Below are positions 26,143 to 34,036 of a stretch of 64,000 nt of DNA, piece by piece. The notes under the pieces are model-generated. The model was given only the letters and a program-made list of their open reading frames with translations. It had not been told where the DNA came from and searched no databases. Source of the stretch: Phaeodactylibacter xiamenensis (GTDB lineage Bacteria; Bacteroidota; Bacteroidia; Chitinophagales; Saprospiraceae); the NCBI RefSeq assembly GCF_000759025.1, contig NZ_JPOS01000012.1, positions 1 to 64,000 on the forward strand, given 5' to 3'. Made by a program: the position numbers and the translations under genes. The stretch's first letter is position 1. Each line of letters begins with the position of its first letter.

Positions 26143-28164
26143 CTAGGTCTTTTTTCGGAATACGAATTGCTCGCCCTGCTTTTCGATGACAAGGTCCAGG
26201 AACTGTTTTAACGCTAAGTATTCTTCGGGTTCGAAATGTGTTTTATCGAGGCGCAGGCTATACACCAGGTTGACTTTACCTGTAGTTTCGGTCGGAGTAA
26301 ACTCAAACCTGCCCGCCTTGCCGGGGAGCGCAAAACTAGCAGATTCCGGCATCTCTTCCAGCACATAACCTTCCGGGATTTCAACAATGAAAACATCCCG
26401 CACGTCGAAGGGGTGGGCCAGGTCTACCGGATAGCTACGTTCGGCCTTCTGGAAAGGGTTTTCTTCGAAATAAGGCAAGATACAGGGCGAGAAATAAATA
26501 AAATCATTGAAGGCCTGAGCTGCACCCGGCACTTGCGCAGTGTAGCCCCACTTCACTGCATCCACAGGGTTATCAGGCAGTGCAACCTGCATTCCCTCTG
26601 CCTGGCTTTCCGGAAAGTGCTTTTGCAGCTCCTTTGCCAGCGCCTGCTCCCCTTCTGCTCCGGAAACCAGGTCCCGTATGTCTACAGCGTGGTAGCCTTC
26701 GGATTTCGTCTGTAGCTGGTACGACAGGTCACCGTTTTCAGAAAGGCTCATCTGAAACATCCTTGCTGTACTTGCCCCGGGAGGAGCAATATTTATCCAC
26801 TGTGGGTTCGTTTCGCTAACCAGCCAGCCCACTTTGTTGAGGGAGGCTTTGCGGGGTACGCCTGCCGGGCGCTCATCATCGCTGAGATCCAGAATAAGCA
26901 GCTGATCATTGATCCTCGCCACTGTAACCATGTGATTGAACTGCCGGACGATAGGATACAACTGTAGCATTTTACCATGACTGCGGGTGCTTAACAACAC
27001 TGGATAACACTCCACATCCAGCGCTTTCAGTACGGTCATCAAAATAAGGTTTAGCTCTCCGCTGGAGCCTCGTTTCCGATCAAAGCATTCGAGGACACTC
27101 TCCTCTGCGTTGTACCAATACGACCCGTCCCACTCCAACGCATCCTGCAGGTAATAATAAGCAGCAAGCGCTTTTTCTGAGGGCGTCCCCTGTTCAGGGA
27201 GGTAAGGAGCAAGCGCTTCCAGTAACTCTTTTTGATTGCGCTTTTTTTCGAATTGAAGCCCAAAAGAAGTCGAGGTAAGCAGGCGCTTCGACACATCCGG
27301 CCAGGAAGAAAGAATCTGATCCACAGGCTGGTTCGGAAATCGCACTGCCTGCAACTGAAAACGCAGGCTGGCCCGATAGTCGTCCATTGTGGTAATAAAG
27401 GCTTCTTCCTTTAGTGCAGGGACATTTTCCATGACTAAACGGTAACGGGTCACTTCTCCGGACATCGTAGTCGTACCTGAAGCTTGCTTTACAGTGCCCG
27501 ACATGCCCGCCTGTTTCGTTTTATACTGTACCACACGGAAGTTTTGCGTAAGCCGCTCCTGCTCGTTGATATCCGGGCTGCGGCCATTGGTCAGGAACAA
27601 GTATTCGAACCAGACCGGAATATCTATATGCAGTTCGCTCCAGCGGACCGGAATATCGTGCTGATAGTACCAGGAGCGCAGTTGTACGATCCGGTCGGAG
27701 GTGATGGTGTAGGTGTACTCAATGACCGCTCCTTCCTCCAGGTTCGGAAAAGTAAACTTTAGTGCTTTCACTTCATCGGCAACCTCCTCTTCATAGAAAT
27801 CCCGGCCTTTAAGCCGGAAGGTCTGCCCGGACCCCCGTGAAATCGTTTGCGCTTTGAGCCCGCTGATCTGGTCATCGCCATAGAGGTAAAGCTGCACATC
27901 ACCATAATTAAAGGCAGATTTATCCAGAATCTTGATACGGCGGTGGTGCTCAAAAATATAGCGGGTGCCTTGCCCGAAGTCAAACTTCAGCGTGGCATAA
28001 TCCCCAAGAATTACAGCAGCAGCAGTGGTGTCTTCCAGGCAAGTGGTCATGTTCAGCTCTTCCAGGTCCACTTGCCCCCACTTCATTGGAGGCTTTTGAG
28101 CATTTGAGGTGGTTAAAACAATAATGCTTAGTAATACTAGCGCGAAACGTAGATGGTTCATCAT
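26143..28164 (-). CDS. DUF3857/transglutaminase-like exported protein without the catalytic Cys
   Basis: A 673-residue relative of the next gene. It has signal peptide MMNHLRFALVLLSIIVLTTSNAQ, the family opening MKWGQVDLEELNM, then a DUF3857 domain (YIFEHHRRIKILDKSAFNYGD ... AVIEYTYTITSD). In the transglutaminase-like part the site of the catalytic Cys reads KRGSSGELNLILMTVL, with Ser-Ser-Gly in place of Gly-Asp-Cys. The downstream His is kept (QFNHMVTV). It is therefore likely a non-catalytic member, as I recall for one branch of this family. Pairing an active and an inactive member in one transcript suggests they work together. Confidence 0.85.
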   Translation of the reverse strand: MMNHLRFALVLLSIIVLTTSNAQKPPMKWGQVDLEELNMTTCLEDTTAAAVILGDYATLKFDFGQGTRYIFEHHRRIKILDKSAFNYGDVQLYLYGDDQISGLKAQTISRGSGQTFRLKGRDFYEEEVADEVKALKFTFPNLEEGAVIEYTYTITSDRIVQLRSWYYQHDIPVRWSELHIDIPVWFEYLFLTNGRSPDINEQERLTQNFRVVQYKTKQAGMSGTVKQASGTTTMSGEVTRYRLVMENVPALKEEAFITTMDDYRASLRFQLQAVRFPNQPVDQILSSWPDVSKRLLTSTSFGLQFEKKRNQKELLEALAPYLPEQGTPSEKALAAYYYLQDALEWDGSYWYNAEESVLECFDRKRGSSGELNLILMTVLKALDVECYPVLLSTRSHGKMLQLYPIVRQFNHMVTVARINDQLLILDLSDDERPAGVPRKASLNKVGWLVSETNPQWINIAPPGASTARMFQMSLSENGDLSYQLQTKSEGYHAVDIRDLVSGAEGEQALAKELQKHFPESQAEGMQVALPDNPVDAVKWGYTAQVPGAAQAFNDFIYFSPCILPYFEENPFQKAERSYPVDLAHPFDVRDVFIVEIPEGYVLEEMPESASFALPGKAGRFEFTPTETTGKVNLVYSLRLDKTHFEPEEYLALKQFLDLVIEKQGEQFVFRKKT

Positions 28165-28500
28165 CCAGGGTTTAATGAAAAGATAATATTATGGCTTACG
28201 CAGAACGACCTGCGCGGTTAGCTTTTCTGAAAAGGCCTTCATAGCTAGCGCCTCCGGTGGAATTTGCCCAAACCGGGCTTCGGACTGTGCAGAAATGCTG
28301 ATGGCGACAAAAAGTCCCAAAAAGCTAAGGGTAAAAAGAGCTTTGATTTTCATAGTTCAACTTCAAAGAGCAGCGCGACCACCTTTTGGCATGCTTATCT
28401 GGCACCGGACTTTATTTATGCGGAACAGAGAGCGGGCTTTTGGGGGTCGTAGCGCTTCAAACAACAATGAAGCCTCAAAATACAGTTTTTAACGTAATTT
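28165..28500. other. Stretch with a gene remnant and divergent promoters
   Basis: 336 bp between divergent genes. The only coding-like part is the 54-codon remnant at 28189-28353. The rest should hold the promoter of the lipoprotein gene at 28555, but no clear consensus is visible. Confidence 0.4.
28189..28353 (-). pseudogene. N-terminal remnant of a third DUF3857 gene
   Basis: A 54-codon frame with a good signal peptide (MKIKALFTLSFLGLFVAISISAQ) followed by ARFGQIPPEALAM. This parallels the opening of the downstream protein (KWGQVDLEELNM). The similarity ends there; the frame continues with KAFSEKLTAQVVLRKP and stops 25 bp before the next gene. It looks like the 5' end of a lost DUF3857 paralogue whose body was deleted. 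It could still be made as a short exported peptide. Identification rests on about 12 aligned residues plus position. Confidence 0.55.
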
Positions 28501-28554
28501 TTGAACAGTCAAACCGTTATTTTCGGGTTGACATTACCGAATAAAAAAGTTCCT

Positions 28555-29013
28555 ATGCTGGCACAAACATGCCGATACCTTTGTATTGCCGGGCTTACGG
28601 CACTCTTCTTTAGTGCCTGCACACGTAGTACATGCGGGGCAGACAAGACTGCTTTCCTGGACCAGTACCACGATTTACTGGAGGAGGCCAAGTCAGCTGA
28701 TTTACCGGCCTCTGACCCCGGGTGGTCCAAATACGATGCGGCCTTCCGCAGCTATGTGGAAGAATGCTATGACCTGCACGAGCCGGAAATGACAGGAAGG
28801 GAAAAGCGGCGGTTTTGGAGGCAGTCGCTGCGGTACTATTATCAGCGCTATGGCGATGGGCTTGTGAAGGAGCTCAAAGGAAAAGACAAAAGCACCCTGC
28901 AAAAGATACAAGAAGAAACAAAAGCCATTTTCGATGAGCCGGATGCCCTGTTTGATGATGCAGCGAAGGGGCTCAAAGAGGACTGGCAGGAGCTGAAGGA
29001 GCGGTTTGAATAA
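28555..29013 (+). CDS. Small predicted lipoprotein
   Basis: A 152-residue protein starting at the ATG at 28555 (an earlier in-frame TTG at 28501 would spoil the signal peptide). The lipobox is LFFSAC with Cys about 21, followed by TRSTCGADKTAFLDQYHDL. The rest is charged and helical. It resembles DUF6565-type Bacteroidota lipoproteins, with FLDQYHDLLEEAK early, then RRFWRQSLRYYYQRYG, and a C-terminal amphipathic stretch. The function is unknown. It ends 12 bp from the convergent gene at 29026. Confidence 0.68.
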   Translation: MLAQTCRYLCIAGLTALFFSACTRSTCGADKTAFLDQYHDLLEEAKSADLPASDPGWSKYDAAFRSYVEECYDLHEPEMTGREKRRFWRQSLRYYYQRYGDGLVKELKGKDKSTLQKIQEETKAIFDEPDALFDDAAKGLKEDWQELKERFE

Positions 29014-29025
29014 AGGAGGAAACCA

Positions 29026-29706
29026 TTAGTTCCAGCGAACTTCATCATCGTCAAAGAAGAAATCGAAGTCATCGAGATCATCGAAGAGGTCATCTCCGAA
29101 TGCACGGTCTGCGTCGAGGCCCCATTCCTCTTCATCGGTTTCGTCCCACTCTGCCCGGTAACGCTCCAGGGAATAGTCGTCCTCCTGAGGCTCGAAGAGA
29201 AAAGCAGGCAGGCTCGCTGCGGACTCAGCGTCCGGTCCACTGCTTTTGAGCTGATCCAGCCAGCGTTCATAAATCTGGCACTGGCAAAAAGCCTCCCCGA
29301 ACGGGCAGCCTTTGGGTTCGTATTCACAAAAATCCAATTGCCAGATGTTGTATTGCAATACCGGGACCTCCTTCTCCAGCTCAGCCAGCAATACCTGGTA
29401 ACGAATGGGGGCAGGCAGACCAGCTGGAAAATTAACGATAAAGGAGTGGGCATCCAGGCAGTCCGTCAGTGCCTCCGTAAGCAATAGCATTTGAGCCTCT
29501 GAAAGACGGCTGCCAGGCGGAAACCATTCCCGCTTTAAGCCAACCAAGTTGGCGAGTATCTCCCGGGGCGCCATCTTAGCCTCCTCCTCCGCAGTAATAA
29601 AGGGGGTGTCTTCGTCATCATCGTAATCAAAAGACAGCACATGTACAGGAAGGCTTACAGTAGCCGCTGCGATATCCGCGAGCAGGTAGTTAATGTATTT
29701 ATCCAT
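29026..29706 (-). CDS. Cytoplasmic protein of unknown function with a highly acidic tail
   Basis: A 226-residue protein without signal or membrane segment. The N-terminal two thirds appear helical. They contain four Cys close together (FCEYEPKGCPFGEAFCQCQIY), a possible metal site. The last 50 residues are extremely Asp/Glu-rich (DDLFDDLDDFDFFFDDDEVRWN is the final stretch, in parts). Such tails often mimic nucleic acid or bind metals, but no role can be assigned. It is probably monocistronic. Not a family I recognise. Confidence 0.65.
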   Translation of the reverse strand: MDKYINYLLADIAAATVSLPVHVLSFDYDDDEDTPFITAEEEAKMAPREILANLVGLKREWFPPGSRLSEAQMLLLTEALTDCLDAHSFIVNFPAGLPAPIRYQVLLAELEKEVPVLQYNIWQLDFCEYEPKGCPFGEAFCQCQIYERWLDQLKSSGPDAESAASLPAFLFEPQEDDYSLERYRAEWDETDEEEWGLDADRAFGDDLFDDLDDFDFFFDDDEVRWN

Positions 29707-29805
29707 CAGACTTTACTTCCGTGAATGGAATCAGGGTCCATTATTGGCAAGGTAAATATAAATTTCAACGAAATCCAGTCTGTGGAGAATAGTTTTCCAC
29801 AGTAG

Positions 29806-30675
29806 CTACTCCTTTAATGCCTTTTGGACGGCTTCCATGCGCTCATTGGGCACCATTAGGGCCAGGTCGTAGTGGCGGATACGCCAGCCTTTTTCGGTAT
29901 TGGTAAGGACTCCCGAGCCCCGGCAGATGCCCATATGCGGGGTGTCCAGCAGCTCTTCAAACCAGGCGGTCTGCCCGTCTTTGGAGAAATAAACCTCCCG
30001 GTCGTAGGGCTTGAAAAGCCAGGCCACTTCCCGGTCGAAGGCTTTTACAGACCATGCCTTCAGCTCGTCACGCAGCCAACGTTCTGTAGCATCGGTGCCC
30101 AGATAAATACCGTCTTTGGTCATTTTGCTAAAGAAACCATCCGCGTCAGCTGTTGCAGCAGCTTTGTGCCAGGCATTCAGCAAGGTATCAATGTCTGCTC
30201 GGTTATTGGGCGCTTCGGTCAGGCAGCCCTCTGTGTTACGGGTATCTGTAATGTGGGAAATCTTCCAGCCGTCTGCTGTTTTGAAGAGCTCAAAGGCGTT
30301 GGTCCCACAGTGCGAAAGTGCTCCGTTATTAAAGAAGGTGTAAGAAGTCCAGGCCGTAGCCAAAAGACCATCTATACGAATGTCATAGCTCCAGATTCGC
30401 TCATCCATTGCGTTTTCCTCTACCTGACCTACGTAGTCTGCAAAGCGGTCGAGACTGCCTTTGCGCAAGGTAGGCACGCCTTCCTTATTGATTACAGCTG
30501 TAAACATGCCTGCATCTGGCATAAACGCATCGCGCACAGCAGTGCTGTCAGCAGCGCGCATTCCATCAAAAAGCTGCTGAATGGGCTGCTGCACAGCGCT
30601 CCACTCCCGGCTGTGCTGAGCCAAGAGCATAAACGGCAGCAGCGCTGCGGCAAAAACAAAACTGTAGTACTTCAT
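29806..30675 (-). CDS. Exported protein with two NTF2-like domains
   Basis: A 289-residue exported protein. Signal peptide MKYYSFVFAAALLPFMLLAQ precedes two NTF2/SnoaL-like cone-fold units. Unit one runs from about residue 28 to 150 (IQQLFDGMRAADSTAVRDAF ... FELFKTADGWKISHITDTRN). Unit two runs from about 160 to 285 (LLNAWHKAAATADADGFFSK ... GVLTNTEKGWRIRHYDLAL). Each unit starts with the typical helix and ends with a W-K/R-I strand. The second matches DUF4440/SnoaL_3-type proteins with tandem units. Enzymatic or binding role unknown. Confidence 0.8.
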   Translation of the reverse strand: MKYYSFVFAAALLPFMLLAQHSREWSAVQQPIQQLFDGMRAADSTAVRDAFMPDAGMFTAVINKEGVPTLRKGSLDRFADYVGQVEENAMDERIWSYDIRIDGLLATAWTSYTFFNNGALSHCGTNAFELFKTADGWKISHITDTRNTEGCLTEAPNNRADIDTLLNAWHKAAATADADGFFSKMTKDGIYLGTDATERWLRDELKAWSVKAFDREVAWLFKPYDREVYFSKDGQTAWFEELLDTPHMGICRGSGVLTNTEKGWRIRHYDLALMVPNERMEAVQKALKE

Positions 30676-30818
30676 GTCCTTGTTGTTTGTGGTACCCGAA
30701 AATAAAACTTTCCCGCTACCGTTCTAAAACAAATTACAAAGCTAAGCCGCCAAAAAACCGTCCCCGGGCAGATTATTGCTAATTTGCCGGTACAATAAGC
30801 TCAAGACTGATACCCCAT

Positions 30819-31994
30819 ATGGATATCTACAACCGAAAATCCCGCTGGAAAATATATTTAGGCATCGCCGGCGCCATTATCGTTGCCATCTCTATGGCTT
30901 ATACGACCTACCTTTCCAATAAGCTGGCAGAAGAGGAACGGCACAAGGCAGCTCTTTATGTAATGGCTCAGGAACGGCTCAACAACCTGGACGAAATCGC
31001 TGCCATCATCAATGACAGTTGCCCTCAGCCAGACCTAACGCTCCACCTGAATATTCTGCAAGCCAACAACACTATTCCTGTGATCGCAGTCAACGACCGG
31101 GGCAGGGTGGATTTCAGTGTGAATACCAGTGATACTTCCCAGGCCTACCTGATGCAGGAAGTAGCCCGTATGGAAGCAGATGGGTTTGAGCCCATCCAAA
31201 GTACTGCCCACCGGATTTACTATAAGGAGTCTACCCTTTTGCGGCAATTGCGTTACTTTCCGTTTGTACAGTTTGTCCTCATCGCCGCTTTTGTAGGCTT
31301 TGGATACATGGGCTTTAGTTCTGCAAGGCGGGCAGAGCAAAACCGGGTATGGGTGGGCATGGCCAAGGAAACCGCTCATCAGCTGGGCACGCCCATTTCA
31401 GCTATCGTAGCCTGGATTGAGCACTTGAAGCTCATCCGGGAGTCTGACGAAGAGGTACAGGAAGTGGTGGGTGAATTGCGCAATGACGTGAGCCGACTGG
31501 AGCTCATTGCTGACCGGTTCTCCAAAATTGGCTCTGCTCCCAAGCTGGAGCCCATTAATATCTACGAAGAACTGGACGACTGCCGGGCTTATATGCAGCG
31601 CCGGGCTTCGAGAAAAGTGGAGTTTCGTTTCCCTGCACCGGATGAACCTGCCAAAACCGTCCACATCAACCCTCATTTGTTTGACTGGGTAGTGGAGAAC
31701 CTGCTGCGCAATGCCCTGGATGCCATGGACGGCAAAGGGTTCATCGAAGCTGAAATCTATGATGACCAGGACTTTGTGTATGTCGACATCACAGATAGTG
31801 GCAAAGGCATACCGGAAGGCAAGTTCAAGACAGTATTCAGACCGGGCTATACCACCAAAAAGCGAGGCTGGGGCCTGGGGCTTTCACTGGCCAAGCGCAT
31901 CGTGGAGGAGTACCACAACGGCAAGATATTTGTCAAGCGGTCAGAAGAGGGCGTAGGTACCACCTTTACGATTCAGTTGCCGAAAAAGGCCTAG
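30819..31994 (+). CDS. Membrane sensor histidine kinase
   Basis: A 391-residue sensor kinase with two membrane segments (about residues 12-29 and 146-164) enclosing an extracytoplasmic domain of about 115 residues. The phosphoacceptor is His187 in AKETAHQLGTPISAI. The ATP-binding domain has the N box LLRNALDAM, the G1 box DSGKGIPEG and the G2 box GWGLGLSLAKRIVEEY. All key residues are present. No response regulator gene adjoins it, so the partner is elsewhere. The TAG stop lies at the first bases of a palindromic element, and the last residues (IQLPKKA) are a normal kinase end. Confidence 0.9.
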   Translation: MDIYNRKSRWKIYLGIAGAIIVAISMAYTTYLSNKLAEEERHKAALYVMAQERLNNLDEIAAIINDSCPQPDLTLHLNILQANNTIPVIAVNDRGRVDFSVNTSDTSQAYLMQEVARMEADGFEPIQSTAHRIYYKESTLLRQLRYFPFVQFVLIAAFVGFGYMGFSSARRAEQNRVWVGMAKETAHQLGTPISAIVAWIEHLKLIRESDEEVQEVVGELRNDVSRLELIADRFSKIGSAPKLEPINIYEELDDCRAYMQRRASRKVEFRFPAPDEPAKTVHINPHLFDWVVENLLRNALDAMDGKGFIEAEIYDDQDFVYVDITDSGKGIPEGKFKTVFRPGYTTKKRGWGLGLSLAKRIVEEYHNGKIFVKRSEEGVGTTFTIQLPKKA

Positions 31995-32159
31995 TGGTCT
32001 GTCAAGTGTTAATTTATGGGTTGAGTGGGAGCGAATTTTGAGACTAATCGAGACGGATGTTCCCGCGCATAGCAGCGCTACGTAAGGGGTTGTCCAACGA
32101 AGAGTAGCCTCAAAAGTCGCCGCAGGCAACCCCTAGTTTTAGCCTTGACAGACCACTAG
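31991..32159. mobile_element. 169-bp full-length palindromic element with 16-bp perfect terminal inverted repeats (MITE-like)
   Basis: CTAGTGGTCTGTCAAG at 31991-32006 is repeated exactly inverted at 32144-32159. The interior is also an imperfect palindrome: GGGTTG/CAACCC and TTTTGAG/CTCAAAA arms are symmetric about a centre near 32076 (AGCGCT). It has no gene. The left end contains the stop codon of the kinase; the right end lies 4 bp from the stop of the convergent gene. The form fits a miniature inverted-repeat transposable element, or a long bidirectional hairpin terminator. A TA target duplication is possible but cannot be confirmed. Confidence 0.75.
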
Positions 32160-32163
32160 TGGC

Positions 32164-33679
32164 CTATTCGTCGAGTAGTTGGAGCGCAATATCCCAAAGC
32201 TGTCCGAAAGGAACGATCTCGGATTCAAGGTCCTGCCGTGTTTCGGAAATGGGCATTGCCTCCATTCTTTTCCGCAACTGAGCTGTTCTCCGTACTACTG
32301 CAATCCGATTGAACCCGCAGGCAGGTATCTTGTGCAGCATTTTCAGGAAACAATTGCGCCGAAAATCATCATTTTTTCTCAAGTATCGGTGGGTGTATGT
32401 CTTAAGGGCTTCCATCCGGTCTATGATCTCTGAATACTTCCTCTGCTGCAGCAGAAAAAGGACGTGAATGGTCAGTATCGTTATGTTCGCTCCTGTCTTG
32501 TCTTTGGTATATTTAGGTACATTATTCAGCAGCCGTGTCAGCCGAAACCTCCTATTGGAAGTTGGCTGCTGGCTTACCATGCCTATTTCAAAGAACAAAT
32601 GGAGATAGGCATCATAAATCCGCCATGCTTCGAGGCTTTGCGCAGGCAGCCAGTCAAACTGATCTGTATTATAAACGGTTTCCAGGACCTCTAGTGCACG
32701 CTCATACTGCTGCGAATGAAAGTATAAGATAATGGCATACTCCTGGACTTTAAAATAGTTGTTCTTTCCTTTCCGGGTCAGTCCCAGACAGTACTCGATT
32801 TCCTGCTCGGCCCGTTCAAAAGCATGGAGGGCAATGAGGCTTGGTATTTTCTTGAAAGAAAAAGAAAACAGCGCAACCGATGAGGAACGGTCCTTCCTGC
32901 TTTTGAAGTAAGCAATTGCATGGTCACAGCTTTTCAGCAGTTCTTTGTGGTCATAAATAATCTGGTGCTGAATCGTAGTGATGGAGAAACCATATAAAAA
33001 CAACTTGTACCCGCTATAAACACTCATTTGGTGCTCTGCTATTCGGGCATAGTCTTTGGCTTTATCGTAAAACTGTTCCCGGTTTGACTGAGGCGCATTA
33101 AAGTACATCACTAACTCAGTATACTTACCTTCAAGGCTCAGCTCCGCCTGATAGACAGGTTGATAGACTTGAATTAACTGGTCGAAGTATTCAAATGCTT
33201 TCACCTCACCTTCCATAGCTCCATAATGGTAACGCAGGATTTTGGCCATTTGCAGTATGATATCAGAAAACTCGTATTTGACAGCTTTTCGGATCGTCAT
33301 TCTGGCGAGTGCAACCGCTGCTTTGCGGCTATACCCCGCTATCAGTATCTGCACAGCGGAGGCGTAACGGTAACAACTGTAGTAGGCACGTTGGTATTCA
33401 GAAAAATCCGGCTGGCTTAAATCGACGAGAAAGAGCGTGTTCACCAGCTTTTCACGCAGTTTCCGCTTCAGGCGGTTGAAATAATGCCTGTGGTATCTCG
33501 AATGGCCGTAAAATGCGCTCGAAGCTTCCTCCTCGTTTTTGTACTTGTCTTTTTGCAGGCTACGGTACAGTTTTTCTACACTGGACCGCACTTCCCCCCG
33601 TATTCCCCAACACCTCAATCTGTTTGATTTTATTAGGAGAGACCACTTTTGCCAGACTTATCAATTCGGCGAACTTCAT
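32164..33679 (-). CDS. Helical-repeat (TPR-like) protein, frameshifted near the N-terminus
   Basis: The main frame covers 32164-33618 (about 484 residues). It is helical and repeat-like throughout, with FNRLKRKLREKLVNTLF early and a C-terminal EIVPFGQLWDIALQLLDE. No ATG begins it. A good N-terminus, MKFAELISLAKVVSPNKIKQIEVLG from the ATG at 33679, lies in another frame. It would join after GNTG at a run of six G (about 33596-33601) if one G were removed. The joined product would read ...EVLGNTGEVRSSVEKLYRSL. So this is one gene with a frameshift in a homopolymer, or a sequence error. It is probably a cytoplasmic scaffold-type protein; function unknown. Confidence 0.7.
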
Positions 33680-34036
33680 CAAAGCATGATTTTTATCCCC
33701 TTTAAGTTACTGTTTTCTAAGTTGTTATTGCCCGAATTTTTAAAAAATCAGCATAATCTGCCCTGTCTTACTTTTGCTGATGTTCATAGTAAGTGAACTG
33801 TAGAGCTCGGAGTAAATGTGTACCTGGAAACGGAAGAACTGCAAAAAGCAGACGTGATTCCCCTTTATTTCGTTCCTTATATCTTCCAAATCCAGGGCTC
33901 ACATTTCTCTTTCCTCTCTAACATGAAAAGCCCTTTCGCATTTGATTTGCGAAAGGGCTCTTTCTTTTGAGTCTTGTCTCTAAACAAACTCCCCGGAGTA
34001 CTTCACAGAAAATCCGGCGGGCGGTTACTCCTTAAT
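33680..34036. other. Intergenic stretch with a terminator
   Basis: 357 bp, containing the OmpA-gene terminator at 33925-33960 and, presumably, the promoter of the helical-repeat gene. No coding sequence or clear promoter match seen. Confidence 0.45.
33925..33960 (-). terminator. Intrinsic terminator after the OmpA-family gene
   Basis: AGCCCTTTCGCA pairs with TGCGAAAGGGCT across a short loop (33929-33959). On the minus strand the stem is followed by TTTT; on the plus strand by CTTTCTTTT, so it may act both ways. It lies about 75 bp after the OmpA-family stop. Confidence 0.8.
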
